Shown here: positions 43,272-53,227 of the stretch, piece after piece | How positions within the stretch are numbered: the stretch's first letter is position 1 | Layout of the letters: every line of letters begins with the position of its first letter | Assembly: GCA_963972425.1 (NCBI GenBank) | Contig: CAXAUF010000001.1 | Location: 1 to 64,000 of the forward strand | DNA from: Algorimicrobium sp002414705 | GTDB lineage: Bacteria > Bacteroidota > Bacteroidia > Flavobacteriales > Flavobacteriaceae | DNA: 64,000 nt | Direction: 5' to 3' | Notes under the pieces: model-generated | The model's database searches: none | The model's input: the letters and a program-made list of their open reading frames with translations, nothing else | Told to the model about the DNA's origin: nothing | Made by a program: the position numbers and the translations under genes

Positions 43272-46200
43272 TTACTTCTCAACAATAATCCATTGTCCTT
43301 TATTTCGCACTAAATAATCATGATCATACATAGCTTCGGCTTGAACACCTGGTAAATAATAGGTTCCTAAAAAGGATGCATTCAACATAACATTGAAGGT
43401 TTTAATGCCTTGTTTTCCTTTTTGTGGTAAATCGAAATAATAATTTACTTGATTATCACGAATATCTGTATAAGTAGCTTGATTGGTTGTTGCTTCTCCA
43501 AAATCGGTAAATCGTGTATTAATGATTTCCCAACCTGACGGAAATAACTGGGTGAGTGCCACATCGTTTATATTTTCATTTTTAAGATTGTTAACTGTAA
43601 TACTCGCCACAAAATCCTGCCCTTGTTTTAAATTGGAAATATTAATTTTATTTCCTGTCAAATCTTTATAAACCACGGAAACGCTTAATCCACGTTGTTC
43701 CGTGAGCTCTTGACCAAGCGGAAGTTTACCAGAATTAAGCACACGTACATACACCAAATTGGCTTTTTTATTTGTGAATGTTAGTTGATTTGAACCATCA
43801 TTTATTAGTAAATCACGTTGCGCAATAGCCGATTTTGATTGGATGGTTTCAGATTTTCCATTGATGGTGTACGTAAGATTTAAATCCTTGCCACCATTGG
43901 CTTCCACCATTTTTGCCATAGCCAACAAGCTATAAGCTGTTGTTTGCGTGCTCATCCAACGGTTGCTAGATAAATCATTCGCTAGATATTCTGCTAATTC
44001 ACGTTGCTGCGGGTTTTTAGTCAGTACCATAGTTTCCAAAGCCATGGCACGATTTCTATCTACTGAACCATAGGTGTAATAATTATATTTTGGTGGTTGG
44101 AAATTAATATTTGCTGTTTTTGAAATCGTTTGACTCGCCTCATGTTGTCCAGCCAAGCCATAAGCTGCAGCCAAACGCCATTTGGCTTCGTTGGATATTT
44201 CGGAAAACTCACGTAAACGATTCATGGCAGCTAAATCTGGTTTTCCAGCCAATGCTAACGTATATAATCGGTAGGCTTGTGCTAAATCGGAATTATAGGT
44301 TCTGTAACTAGGTCGCCAATCACGAGCTGCTTGTTTTTGATAGGTTATCCAATTGTTCTTAAATGTTAATGGTAACACATAGCCTTTCTTTTCTGCTTCT
44401 AGCATAAAGTGTCCAGCGTAACTGGTTGACCAATCGTTAGCTGAATTTTCACCCATCCAATAACTCATGCCACCATTTGGCATTTGAAATTGGGCTAGGC
44501 GTTTGATACCGCTTTCTATATTTTTTTGAATGTCTTGTCTTTTATCAAGTGTTAAATCGAAAATATCGTTTAAGTATAATTGTGGAAATACACCAGACGT
44601 GGTTTGCTCCAAACAACCATGAGGATATTGAATAAGGTATTGCAAACGACGTGTGAAATCCATAGGAGGTAAAGTTGAAAATTCGACCGTTGCCGAATTA
44701 GTTCCAGTTTCTCCAAAAGTTGAAAATGAAAGCGATGCTTCTGCATTTGCTGTTACCGATTTATCAATCGATTTGGACGAAATAGGATTTGGATTTACCA
44801 CATCAATTTCTACTTTGAAAGTCGATTTTTCGCCGTTGCCTGTAGCAATAACTTCAATGGTATTAAAACCTTTTGCTTGGCTGACATCCAATTCAAAATA
44901 GCGCATTTTTTCATCTGGTTTGGCGAAACTTACGGTTTGTGTTTTCTCACCAATAACAGAAATACCATTGCTTAATTTTAAACTGATTTCAACATTTTTC
45001 ACGGTATTTTCCATAGCAAAAACGGTAACCGGAAGCGTTACTTTTTCACCTGGACTTAACTTTCTTGGTAAAGACGCTAAAACCATAAGCGGTTTTTTAA
45101 CCTGAACCGATTTATCCACACTACCATAAGCTTCATCTTTAGCATTTCCGGCTACCACCATAGTCCGAACGGCTCCAATATAATTTGGTAGTTTAAGCGT
45201 GTGCGATTTATTTTCGCCCGCTTTCAAACTAAAAGGCCCTAAATACGTTACAACCGGTTTAAAGCGATTGGCTTTTTTGTTTTTACCGGCTGCAGCATTT
45301 CCATCACCACCAATTGCGAAAACCTGATCGATACTTCCAGAATAGGCGCCAATTATAGCATCAAAAACATCCCAAGTTTTAACACCTAAAGCTTCGCGTG
45401 CGTAAAATTCATCCCACGCATTTGGAGTTTTAAAACGCGTTAAATCTAGCAAGCCTTCTTCAACCATAGCAATGGTGTAGGTCATTGATTTGTTGTTCTT
45501 TTCGGAAACCGTGACTTTAAATTCCTGCTCTGGTTGCAAGACATCTGGCATTTTTAATAGTGGTTCCAATTTCGTATTTGGATCTTCCACCATGATTGGA
45601 ATAACGCCAAATAAGCGAATCGGTAAATCGTTTGCCGTAATAGCATGCGGTTGTAATAATGAAATATTAATAAACACATTGGGTGCCATTTCAGCTGAAA
45701 TTGGAATGGTTACTTTGGTTTCACCTTGTTGTGTTTTCACCCATTTAGTTTCTAAAACTTCGGTGCCATTTTCTACGCTCACTAACGCGCGACCTTCACT
45801 ACCAGAATTAAATGTAATGGTTGCGGTTTCGCCTACATTGTAGGTTTCTTTATCTGCGGAAAACACCAACATTTTAGCAGCTTCTTTATCGCTTGAAGGG
45901 GATTTCTGCCACCAGTTTTTGTAAAAGTAAGCGGTGCGTCCTGTGGCATGACCACTTTCTGGATCAATAACACGAATGAGGTAACGACCACCTTCTTCAT
46001 CTGGAATATTGATATTGAAACGCCCTTTACCTTGTGTATTGGTGTTTACTTTGCTATCTAAATACGGTCTGTGGTAATTGCTAGATACGTAACTGGACAG
46101 ATTATCTTCAGAAGCATTCCACCACCAACGCCATTCAATTTTATAAATTTTTACTTCTAGATTATTGCGTTGCATGGGTTTTCCATCTTTATCTACCACC

Positions 46201-48845
46201 ACCACATCAAAGGTTTGGTTTTCATCCGTAAAAAACGAGCCATACGCTTTTGGTTCAGGTGAACGTAAACCTACAAACGATTTATAAGGTGCATAAGGCA
46301 TGGTAAAAGCATCCATGGAAAAATCGCCACCATTTTCAAAAGCACGTACTAAAAACTGCACGTTTAACATGCCAGGCGCATTTTTGCCAACCTCTAATTG
46401 ATTATTTATTTTAGCGATACCTTCGGCATTCACATTTCCTTCAAAAACGGTTAACTCTTCAGTTTCAAATTCGCGTGTTGGATCGGAAAATATGTAATTT
46501 TTGTAGTTTTTAAATCCGGAATTGGAGCTGCTAATTTTTGCTTTAATTTCGGCTTTGAGATTTTTTCCAGGCGCTCCATGAAGCCATGTCACATTTAGCG
46601 TTCCTGCTAATGGTTGGTTGTTGGTTAAAATGTCGTTTTCAAAATCGACTTTAATTTTAAGACGATTCGGTTTAACGGTTTCAATTTTTAGGGTTTTATA
46701 AAAAGTAGCACCACCAACCGAAACTTTAGCGTTGTAATTTCCTGTTTTATCTTCGGTATTAGTGGTAACCGTAAATTTGTAAAAATTATTAACATTATAG
46801 GTTGCGACATTTTTATAGGTTAGTTTCCCATTAGGATCTGTGATTTCTAGTTTCACAGGATGTGCTTTTGGTAATTTATTTGCTTTATCATTCAACATAA
46901 ATGTTAAATGAAGCGTGTCTCCTGGACGCCAAACACCACGCTCGCCATACAAATAGCTTTTAAGTCCGCGTTGCATGTTGTTTCCAGAAACATCAAATTT
47001 ACTCAAGGATAGTGAGTTGCCATCTGCGAGTTTTAAATACGAGGTATTATTGCCTTTTTTTACAATGGCAAAAGCTGCATGCTTGTCCGCATCAATGGTT
47101 AATAAACCTTCAGAATTGGTAAATAATGTGACTAATTCCTGCTGCTGGTAATTGTAAAGTGTTACAGATGCGTTGCTTTCTGGATTGGTATTTAGAATAT
47201 TGGTTACCGCAAAATAATAGGAGTTATTCTCACCACGCTTGGCAATAACACCCAAGTTGGAAGCGAGTAAATTTTGTGATACAATGCGGCTTTCGTTATA
47301 GTATGCTACATGACATGGATTTTCGCGCTCGCGCCAGTTATATGGATAGTTTTTGTAGCTATAAATTAAATTATCCCAATAGGCTTCTTCACGTAAATCG
47401 TCATCCTCGCTGTAGGCTTCTTCAGCATAATCATTTCCATAATAATCGTCTTCGTAGTAGTAATCGTCGTAGTTGTCATTACTTACATTGGCTGTTTCGT
47501 TTGTGCTACAATCGTATAAAGAATAGTCTTTATTGAAGCTCAATTCCACTCTGTAAATAGCACCTGGATCGGCTTCGAAGAATTTGGATAAATCAATACT
47601 GTAAGCACGCCATTTTCCGGTATTTTCAGTAGCTGATTCAAGCTCAATGGTTTGTTTAGCAATTCTGCGACCAACTTGTCTGATACTATATTGATTGTTA
47701 CCATCTAAATTATTATCCTGCAAAAACTGTAATATATTATCTTGATATATTTTAATAATACGTACATCGACCGCTTTCAGGTTTACCGCTTCAAAATTAA
47801 ATTTAAGCTGCTTGGAATTTGGTAGAATACTTCCGTTGCTAATTAAACGGACTTGTGGTTTTAAGTTTTCGAAAGTGATTTTTTCTGAAAATGGACGCTT
47901 CAATTTAAATTCGTCAGTGTTAGAGATGCCCTGAAAAACATCCACTTGAATATCACCTACCAATTTACTTTCAGGATAGACTTTTAATACATTTCCATTT
48001 ACAATAAATTTTGGGTTTTTGCTTTTTTCAATAGTTACCAAACCGTCAAAATTTTGCCCTTTTTTTAAAGGATACGAGAAATTAATGGAGATATATTGCT
48101 CGGGAGACTGTACCACTTCTAAATCCACAATAGTGAAATTGTTAATGCCAGGAATTTTTAACGTGTTTTCACCTGTATTATCTGCATTAATGGCATTACC
48201 TTGCCATTCTACCAGAATTTCAGAATCCTCTATTTTTCTATTGATACTATCAATTTTGAATTCGAAAACTTTCGCTTTTTCATTATATTCATTAAAAACA
48301 ATTTTTAGTTCTTTACCATTCTGGGAGGCTTCCACTAATTGTTTAGCTTGTTGTAATGAAATGACATCTGAAGTACGCAAAACCGCTTCAACATATTGCC
48401 AATCTTTGCTGTAAGATTGAAGATTATTGGTATTAATCGTGAAATTAGGCGTAATGGTTTTAAACTGAAAGGTGTAATTACCAAAATCACTCGGTATGTC
48501 TTTATAAATCTTTTTCAGTTTTACGGTTACCGTATATTCTGTGGCAGATTCTAACGGTTCATCTGGAGTGAATAGCAGTGATTGCTGATTAACAACAACC
48601 AATTTACCTGATACATGTGGTGAAATGGTTACAATGTCATCCATTATTTCCTGACCCATTTCCCATTTTTCGACAGGTTTCGCTAGATTAATTTGAATTG
48701 GGTCTGCAATCGAAACTAAACCAGAAGTTGTATAACTTATATATTCTCGGAATTTAAAAAGATTGTCGGTTTCAGTATCTTCCTTTTTACAAGACACCAA
48801 AACAGATAAGATGACAACGACCGTTAAGATTTTTTTAAATAACAT
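43272..48845 (-). CDS. Alpha-2-macroglobulin family lipoprotein with thioester
   Basis: The protein has 1857 aa from ATG 48843-48845. An ATG nine codons upstream is less likely because MLFKKILTVVVILSVLVSC is a full lipoprotein signal (C19). MG-type beta domains fill residues 30-1100, with a D/Y/E-rich insert near 460-495. The bait and A2M segment (YLGPFSLKAGENKSHTLKLP, about 1210) precedes the thioester HGCLEQTTSG (about 1380) and the alpha-toroid domain. An intact CxEQ means it can trap attacking proteases covalently. The charged CKKED after the lipidation site could be a surface-export signal. It is upstream of pbpC on the same strand. Confidence 0.93.
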   Translation of the reverse strand: MLFKKILTVVVILSVLVSCKKEDTETDNLFKFREYISYTTSGLVSIADPIQINLAKPVEKWEMGQEIMDDIVTISPHVSGKLVVVNQQSLLFTPDEPLESATEYTVTVKLKKIYKDIPSDFGNYTFQFKTITPNFTINTNNLQSYSKDWQYVEAVLRTSDVISLQQAKQLVEASQNGKELKIVFNEYNEKAKVFEFKIDSINRKIEDSEILVEWQGNAINADNTGENTLKIPGINNFTIVDLEVVQSPEQYISINFSYPLKKGQNFDGLVTIEKSKNPKFIVNGNVLKVYPESKLVGDIQVDVFQGISNTDEFKLKRPFSEKITFENLKPQVRLISNGSILPNSKQLKFNFEAVNLKAVDVRIIKIYQDNILQFLQDNNLDGNNQYSIRQVGRRIAKQTIELESATENTGKWRAYSIDLSKFFEADPGAIYRVELSFNKDYSLYDCSTNETANVSNDNYDDYYYEDDYYGNDYAEEAYSEDDDLREEAYWDNLIYSYKNYPYNWRERENPCHVAYYNESRIVSQNLLASNLGVIAKRGENNSYYFAVTNILNTNPESNASVTLYNYQQQELVTLFTNSEGLLTIDADKHAAFAIVKKGNNTSYLKLADGNSLSLSKFDVSGNNMQRGLKSYLYGERGVWRPGDTLHLTFMLNDKANKLPKAHPVKLEITDPNGKLTYKNVATYNVNNFYKFTVTTNTEDKTGNYNAKVSVGGATFYKTLKIETVKPNRLKIKVDFENDILTNNQPLAGTLNVTWLHGAPGKNLKAEIKAKISSSNSGFKNYKNYIFSDPTREFETEELTVFEGNVNAEGIAKINNQLEVGKNAPGMLNVQFLVRAFENGGDFSMDAFTMPYAPYKSFVGLRSPEPKAYGSFFTDENQTFDVVVVDKDGKPMQRNNLEVKIYKIEWRWWWNASEDNLSSYVSSNYHRPYLDSKVNTNTQGKGRFNINIPDEEGGRYLIRVIDPESGHATGRTAYFYKNWWQKSPSSDKEAAKMLVFSADKETYNVGETATITFNSGSEGRALVSVENGTEVLETKWVKTQQGETKVTIPISAEMAPNVFINISLLQPHAITANDLPIRLFGVIPIMVEDPNTKLEPLLKMPDVLQPEQEFKVTVSEKNNKSMTYTIAMVEEGLLDLTRFKTPNAWDEFYAREALGVKTWDVFDAIIGAYSGSIDQVFAIGGDGNAAAGKNKKANRFKPVVTYLGPFSLKAGENKSHTLKLPNYIGAVRTMVVAGNAKDEAYGSVDKSVQVKKPLMVLASLPRKLSPGEKVTLPVTVFAMENTVKNVEISLKLSNGISVIGEKTQTVSFAKPDEKMRYFELDVSQAKGFNTIEVIATGNGEKSTFKVEIDVVNPNPISSKSIDKSVTANAEASLSFSTFGETGTNSATVEFSTLPPMDFTRRLQYLIQYPHGCLEQTTSGVFPQLYLNDIFDLTLDKRQDIQKNIESGIKRLAQFQMPNGGMSYWMGENSANDWSTSYAGHFMLEAEKKGYVLPLTFKNNWITYQKQAARDWRPSYRTYNSDLAQAYRLYTLALAGKPDLAAMNRLREFSEISNEAKWRLAAAYGLAGQHEASQTISKTANINFQPPKYNYYTYGSVDRNRAMALETMVLTKNPQQRELAEYLANDLSSNRWMSTQTTAYSLLAMAKMVEANGGKDLNLTYTINGKSETIQSKSAIAQRDLLINDGSNQLTFTNKKANLVYVRVLNSGKLPLGQELTEQRGLSVSVVYKDLTGNKINISNLKQGQDFVASITVNNLKNENINDVALTQLFPSGWEIINTRFTDFGEATTNQATYTDIRDNQVNYYFDLPQKGKQGIKTFNVMLNASFLGTYYLPGVQAEAMYDHDYLVRNKGQWIIVEK

Positions 48846-48953
48846 AAATGAATAATTATTATTGAATAACATGATAAGAATGTAACTGATGTACTTATCT
48901 AACGTTTTTTTGTGTCAGGAAATTTTGACGCTTATGATAAATTGTTAAAACGA

Positions 48954-50039
48954 TTAATTTTCGTTGTCTTTATAAATACCGATAGTTAATTCACCTGTAT
49001 CATTCATAGACGCACGATACATACCAGCTGTGTTGAATTCCATAACTAGATTCCCATATTTGTCAACCGCAATAATGCCACCATCTCCACCAAGTTCTGG
49101 TACTTTTTTCTGAATAACTTCATGTGCAGCTTCTTGAAGTGATAATCCTTTATAATCCATTAAAGCCGAAATATCATGCGCTACCATGGCACGAATAAAA
49201 AATTCGCCCCAACCAGTACTTGAAACTGCACAAGTATTATTGTTAGCATACGTTCCTGCGCCAATAATGGGTGCGTCGCCAATGCGTCCCCAACGTTTGT
49301 TGGTCATGCCTCCTGTTGAGGTTCCTGCAGCTAAATTCCCGTTTTTATCGAGAGCTACACAACCAACCGTTCCAAATTTTGAATCTTTAATCGTGGCATC
49401 ATAAAAGGCAGCTTTTTTATCTGCTTTCTTTTTTAACTCATATTCTTTAACGCGTTGTAAACTTTTATATCTATTTTCTGTAAAAAAATAACTAGAATCC
49501 ACTATTGTTAAACCTTGTTCTTGAGCAAATTGTTCCGCTCCTATACCTGAAAGCATGACATGTGGTGAGTTTTCCATAACGGCTCGCGCTAAATTTATCG
49601 GATTTTTTACGGTTCTTGTTCCTGCAGATGCTCCAGCATTTAATGTTTTTCCATCCATAATGGACGCGTCCAATTCATTGGTTTCAGCATTTGTAAAAAC
49701 GGCACCTTTTCCAGCATTGAATAATGGCGAATCTTCTAAAATATTAATTGTTTTTTCAACGGCATCCAAACTACTACCTCCTTCGTTTAAAATTTTATAA
49801 CCAACGCGAATAGCCTCTTCTAATTTGGATTTGTAAGCAGCTTCATCTTCTGGAGTCATATTTTCTTTCAAAATGGTTCCAGCACCACCATGAATAACGA
49901 TAGCAAATTCATTCACTTTCATTTTTGTGCTATCAATAGCTGTCTTGTTTTGATTGTTTGATATGGCTTTTAGTTCTTCTTCGTTTTTACAGGTAGAAAA
50001 CAAGACTAAAATGACTAATAAAAAGAATGTGTTTTTCAT
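48954..50039 (-). CDS. Isoaspartyl peptidase/L-asparaginase, lipoprotein
   Basis: The protein has 361 aa from ATG 50037-50039; a TTG four codons upstream is not needed. The lipoprotein signal MKNTFFLLVILVLFSTC gives C17. The Ntn-hydrolase family is shown by IVIHGGAGTI (about 48) and by the autocleavage site KFGTVGCVALD, whose Thr becomes the nucleophile. GNLAAGTSTGGMTNKRWGRIGDAPIIGAGTYA follows. It cleaves isoAsp dipeptides or asparagine in the periplasm or at the surface. It is divergent from the aldehyde dehydrogenase gene. Confidence 0.92.
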   Translation of the reverse strand: MKNTFFLLVILVLFSTCKNEEELKAISNNQNKTAIDSTKMKVNEFAIVIHGGAGTILKENMTPEDEAAYKSKLEEAIRVGYKILNEGGSSLDAVEKTINILEDSPLFNAGKGAVFTNAETNELDASIMDGKTLNAGASAGTRTVKNPINLARAVMENSPHVMLSGIGAEQFAQEQGLTIVDSSYFFTENRYKSLQRVKEYELKKKADKKAAFYDATIKDSKFGTVGCVALDKNGNLAAGTSTGGMTNKRWGRIGDAPIIGAGTYANNNTCAVSSTGWGEFFIRAMVAHDISALMDYKGLSLQEAAHEVIQKKVPELGGDGGIIAVDKYGNLVMEFNTAGMYRASMNDTGELTIGIYKDNEN

Positions 50040-50160
50040 GGTTAAATTCAATTAAATGAGAACTTAAAGTTAACAATTTTTAGGACGTTTCACTTTAGTA
50101 AGGTCACATTTATTAGTATATTCGCAAATAGTAAGAATAATAATTAAAAAAAATAGATTT

Positions 50161-51714
50161 ATGCAAGCAGTTGCAACAGATTTCGGAATTGAAAAAGCCC
50201 TAAAAGCATTGGGTGTAAAAGATATAAATGAAGGAACTTCAACAGGTTCTAATAATTTTTCAAGTGGTGATGTTATTGAGAGTATTTCGCCTGTAAATGG
50301 AAAATTAATTGCTAAAGTTAAGACAACTACTAGAGCGGATTACGAAAAAGTCATGGACGCAGCAACAGCTGCCTTTCCAATTTGGAGAGCTATGCCAGCT
50401 CCTCAACGTGGTGAAATAGTGCGTCAATTTGGGAATAAATTACGTGAGTTAAAAGAACCTCTAGGACGATTAGTATCTTTTGAAATGGGTAAATCCCTTC
50501 AAGAAGGTTACGGTGAGGTTCAAGAAATGATTGACATCTGTGACTTTGCGGTTGGATTATCTAGACAATTAAACGGACAAACAATTCCATCGGAACGTCC
50601 AGGTCACGTTATGCGTGAGCAATGGCATTCGTTAGGCGTGGTTGGTATTATTTCGGCCTTTAACTTTCCAGTAGCTGTTTGGGCTTGGAATACCGCTTTA
50701 GCTTGGGTTTGTGGTGATGTTTGTGTTTGGAAAGCTTCAGAAAAAACACCATTATGTTCTATAGCGTGTCAGAATATTATTGCTGAAATTTTAAAAGAAA
50801 ATAATTTACCAGAAGGTATTTCATGTATTATAAATGGTGATTATACCGTTGGTGAAATGATGACCACTGATACACGTATTCCATTAATTTCTGCTACAGG
50901 ATCTACACGAATGGGTAGAATTGTTGGTGTAACCGTTGCGGAGCGTTTTGGAAAATCATTACTAGAATTAGGAGGTAATAACGCGATTATTATTACGCCA
51001 ACTGCCGATTTAAAAGTGGTAGTTCCAGGTGCTGTATTTGGAGCCGTAGGAACGGCTGGACAACGTTGTACATCAACTCGTCGTTTAATTATACATGAAT
51101 CGGTTTATGATAAGGTAAGAGATGCCATAGTTGGTGCTTACAAACAATTAACCATTGGAAATCCATTGGATCAGAAAAATCATATTGGACCATTAATTGA
51201 CCAAGATGCTGTAAATGCATATTTATCTGCTATTGAAAGAGCAAAAGCTGAAGGCGGAAACGTGTTAGTTGAAGGTGGTGTTTTAGAAGGTGAAGGTTAC
51301 GAAAGTGGATGCTACGTAAAACCAGCAATTATTGAAGCTGAAAATCATTTTGACATTGTACAGCATGAAACATTTGCTCCTGTTTTATACTTAATGAAAT
51401 ATTCAGGTGATGTAGAAAATGCCATTGCAAAACAAAACGGCGTAGCTCAAGGATTATCTTCAGCAATTATGACGAACGAAATGAAAGAAGCTGAAAAATT
51501 CTTATCATTTGCAGGTTCAGATTGTGGTATTGCCAATGTAAATATTGGAACATCTGGTGCTGAAATTGGTGGTGCTTTTGGAGGCGAAAAAGAAACAGGT
51601 GGTGGACGTGAGTCTGGATCTGATGCTTGGAAAGTGTATATGCGTCGCCAAACAAACACAGTAAACTATTCGGATGAATTACCACTAGCCCAAGGTATCA
51701 AGTTCGATTTGTAA
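50161..51714 (+). CDS. Aldehyde dehydrogenase, ALDH7 (antiquitin/AASADH) type
   Basis: The protein has 517 aa. NAD-binding ISAFNFPVAVWAWN (about 164), the catalytic Glu in LLELGGNNA (about 270), and the catalytic Cys in GTAGQRCTSTRRL (about 304) are intact. The N-terminal region and PSERPGHVMREQWHSLGVVG match the ALDH7A1-like group, which oxidises alpha-aminoadipic semialdehyde (piperideine-6-carboxylate) in lysine breakdown. Substrate choice is inferred from family only. It is a single gene with its own terminator. Confidence 0.9.
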   Translation: MQAVATDFGIEKALKALGVKDINEGTSTGSNNFSSGDVIESISPVNGKLIAKVKTTTRADYEKVMDAATAAFPIWRAMPAPQRGEIVRQFGNKLRELKEPLGRLVSFEMGKSLQEGYGEVQEMIDICDFAVGLSRQLNGQTIPSERPGHVMREQWHSLGVVGIISAFNFPVAVWAWNTALAWVCGDVCVWKASEKTPLCSIACQNIIAEILKENNLPEGISCIINGDYTVGEMMTTDTRIPLISATGSTRMGRIVGVTVAERFGKSLLELGGNNAIIITPTADLKVVVPGAVFGAVGTAGQRCTSTRRLIIHESVYDKVRDAIVGAYKQLTIGNPLDQKNHIGPLIDQDAVNAYLSAIERAKAEGGNVLVEGGVLEGEGYESGCYVKPAIIEAENHFDIVQHETFAPVLYLMKYSGDVENAIAKQNGVAQGLSSAIMTNEMKEAEKFLSFAGSDCGIANVNIGTSGAEIGGAFGGEKETGGGRESGSDAWKVYMRRQTNTVNYSDELPLAQGIKFDL

Positions 51715-51736
51715 TCGATACAAAACATATAACTTT

Positions 51737-51781
51737 AAAAAGCCGTTTTTTCCTATTTTGGAAATGAAACGGCTTTTTTTT
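51737..51781 (+). terminator. Intrinsic terminator of the ALDH gene
   Basis: AAAAGCCGTTT and AAACGGCTTTTTTT form an 11-bp stem around a loop of about 15 nt, followed by a T-run ending near 51781. It starts 22 nt after the stop. Confidence 0.85.
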
Positions 51782-51885
51782 ATCGGATTTATAAAGTCTT
51801 TCAGGAAAATGAAAACGCAATTATTTTATCAGTTAAACGGTCTCAAAAAAAGTATAGGGTATTAAAATGAATCCGATAAAGTACT
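51782..51885. other. Short AT-rich spacer between two terminators
   Basis: No gene is seen. A 18-codon ORF (51810-51866) has no support. ATCGGATT near 51782 and AATCCGAT near 51870 are inverted but short. Confidence 0.4.
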
Positions 51886-51940
51886 AAAAACAAAAAAGCC
51901 CATCAAAAAGTAGTAACTACTTTTATTAGGGCTTGATATG
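51886..51940 (-). terminator. Terminator for the AlbA_2 gene
   Basis: AAGCCC (51896-51901) and GGGCTT (51929-51934) enclose an inner AAAGTAGT/ACTACTTT stem. On the minus strand the hairpin is followed by TTTTGTTTTT. It lies about 125 nt after the stop of the gene at 52065-53195. Confidence 0.65.
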
Positions 51941-52064
51941 ATTTTTTGATTAATAGCAGTGCAAATTTAAAAAATTAAAGATTTGTATTGGTCACAAATG
52001 TGTAAAAATATACAACTGGTAATGTTTCTTTTATTCTTGGTGGGTTTTTATGTGTAAACACCTT

Positions 52065-53195
52065 TTAGTTGTACTGTACTTTCCTTAAAATACGCATAGT
52101 TTGTTTATGGAGTTTGTATATTTCTGGATACTTTTTTAACAGTAATTTAGCGCTGGTAAGTTTATTTATAGCGTCTTCAAAATCATTTAAATAACTTATT
52201 AAATAAGTAGCTGGTAAATTTTTTAAATCTAGCACCTCATTTTTAGATAAAGACTGCCCCCTTTTTAGTTTTTCTAAAAGGCTATTATTGGCATTGTATA
52301 TATGGTGCAATGCTTTTTTATCAAATTGTGGTGGTTTAAAAATAAGTGCGCTAGTAATACTGTATTTTCCATGTTCAGAAAAATGTATGGTGGTTTCTTC
52401 TAACGGATAATATTTAAACGGTTGTTGTAAACCTAAATTAATGTATTCAACAATTTTAAATGAATCATTTGTAAACGAAATAGAAACTTCATCTAAAGCG
52501 GAATAAAACAATCTTACTTGTTCGTTAATAAGTTCAATATCCACACGCGAGTAAAAAGTTTCTTGTTTAACTTCTTTTTTCTGTCCAGCCCAACAAACCA
52601 CAAAATATTCTTTAAACACTTTGTATTGTGGTTCGTAGTCTTTTCGGTTTTTCATAAAGTCGAAAACACCATCCAAAGTGTACGCCATATTGTTTTGAGA
52701 ATGTGCTTCAATTGCTTGAACAATTTCCGAATTTGTATCTCTAATTTCAATATCAAATACTTTGGGCATACTTATGCTTCCGTCTCTAAAAAACACAGCT
52801 CCACCATAATATTTCCAGATGTTTTTTCGGAGGGACGTTATCTTGCCAATTCCTCTAATGGTTACAAGACCCACAACCTTGTCTTCGGATAAATGTGGAA
52901 ACGAAATGTTTTCATATTGAACAAGTGGTGGATTGGTTAAATAGGCATTTATGAGGTTTTGAATTTTGCTATCATCAAAAAAATCGACACCCATAATTTG
53001 GCTATCTTCATCTTCAACACCAATTACTATGTATGCGTTGTTATTAGGATTGCTATTGGAAAGCGCGCAAATATGTTTTAAAAATTTAGCTTTTCCTTCT
53101 TTAAGACTAATATCTATCTGCCGCTTTTTATCATAGAAACTGTTCTCATCATTATGAGCTAGTAAGTTTTTTATGAGTAAGCGTTTGTTTAGCAT
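52065..53195 (-). CDS. AlbA_2 (Schlafen-like) putative DNA-binding protein
   Basis: The protein has 376 aa. The N-terminal domain (about 20-150) carries the AlbA_2 pattern: FLKHICALSNSNPNNNAYIVIGVED, then the acidic MGVDFFDD, then VGLVTIRGIGKITSLRKN and YYGGAVFFRDGSISM. Members are annotated as ATP-binding or nucleic-acid-binding proteins. The rest (about 170-376) is helical and not recognised. The role may be regulatory or defence-related, but nothing nearby supports either. A 32-nt gap separates it from the SDR gene upstream. Confidence 0.75.
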   Translation of the reverse strand: MLNKRLLIKNLLAHNDENSFYDKKRQIDISLKEGKAKFLKHICALSNSNPNNNAYIVIGVEDEDSQIMGVDFFDDSKIQNLINAYLTNPPLVQYENISFPHLSEDKVVGLVTIRGIGKITSLRKNIWKYYGGAVFFRDGSISMPKVFDIEIRDTNSEIVQAIEAHSQNNMAYTLDGVFDFMKNRKDYEPQYKVFKEYFVVCWAGQKKEVKQETFYSRVDIELINEQVRLFYSALDEVSISFTNDSFKIVEYINLGLQQPFKYYPLEETTIHFSEHGKYSITSALIFKPPQFDKKALHHIYNANNSLLEKLKRGQSLSKNEVLDLKNLPATYLISYLNDFEDAINKLTSAKLLLKKYPEIYKLHKQTMRILRKVQYN

Positions 53196-53227
53196 GTGTA
53201 TGTGTTACGCAAGTGGGATTTTATTAG

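Noticed and set aside
47276..47536. 86-aa ORF antisense to the alpha-2-macroglobulin gene
   Set aside because: It is opposite the D/Y/E-rich insert, and its H/R/N-rich composition is a product of that.
51810..51866. 18-codon ORF downstream of the ALDH terminator
   Set aside because: It lacks a promoter, a ribosome site and any typical composition; an ORF this short is expected by chance.
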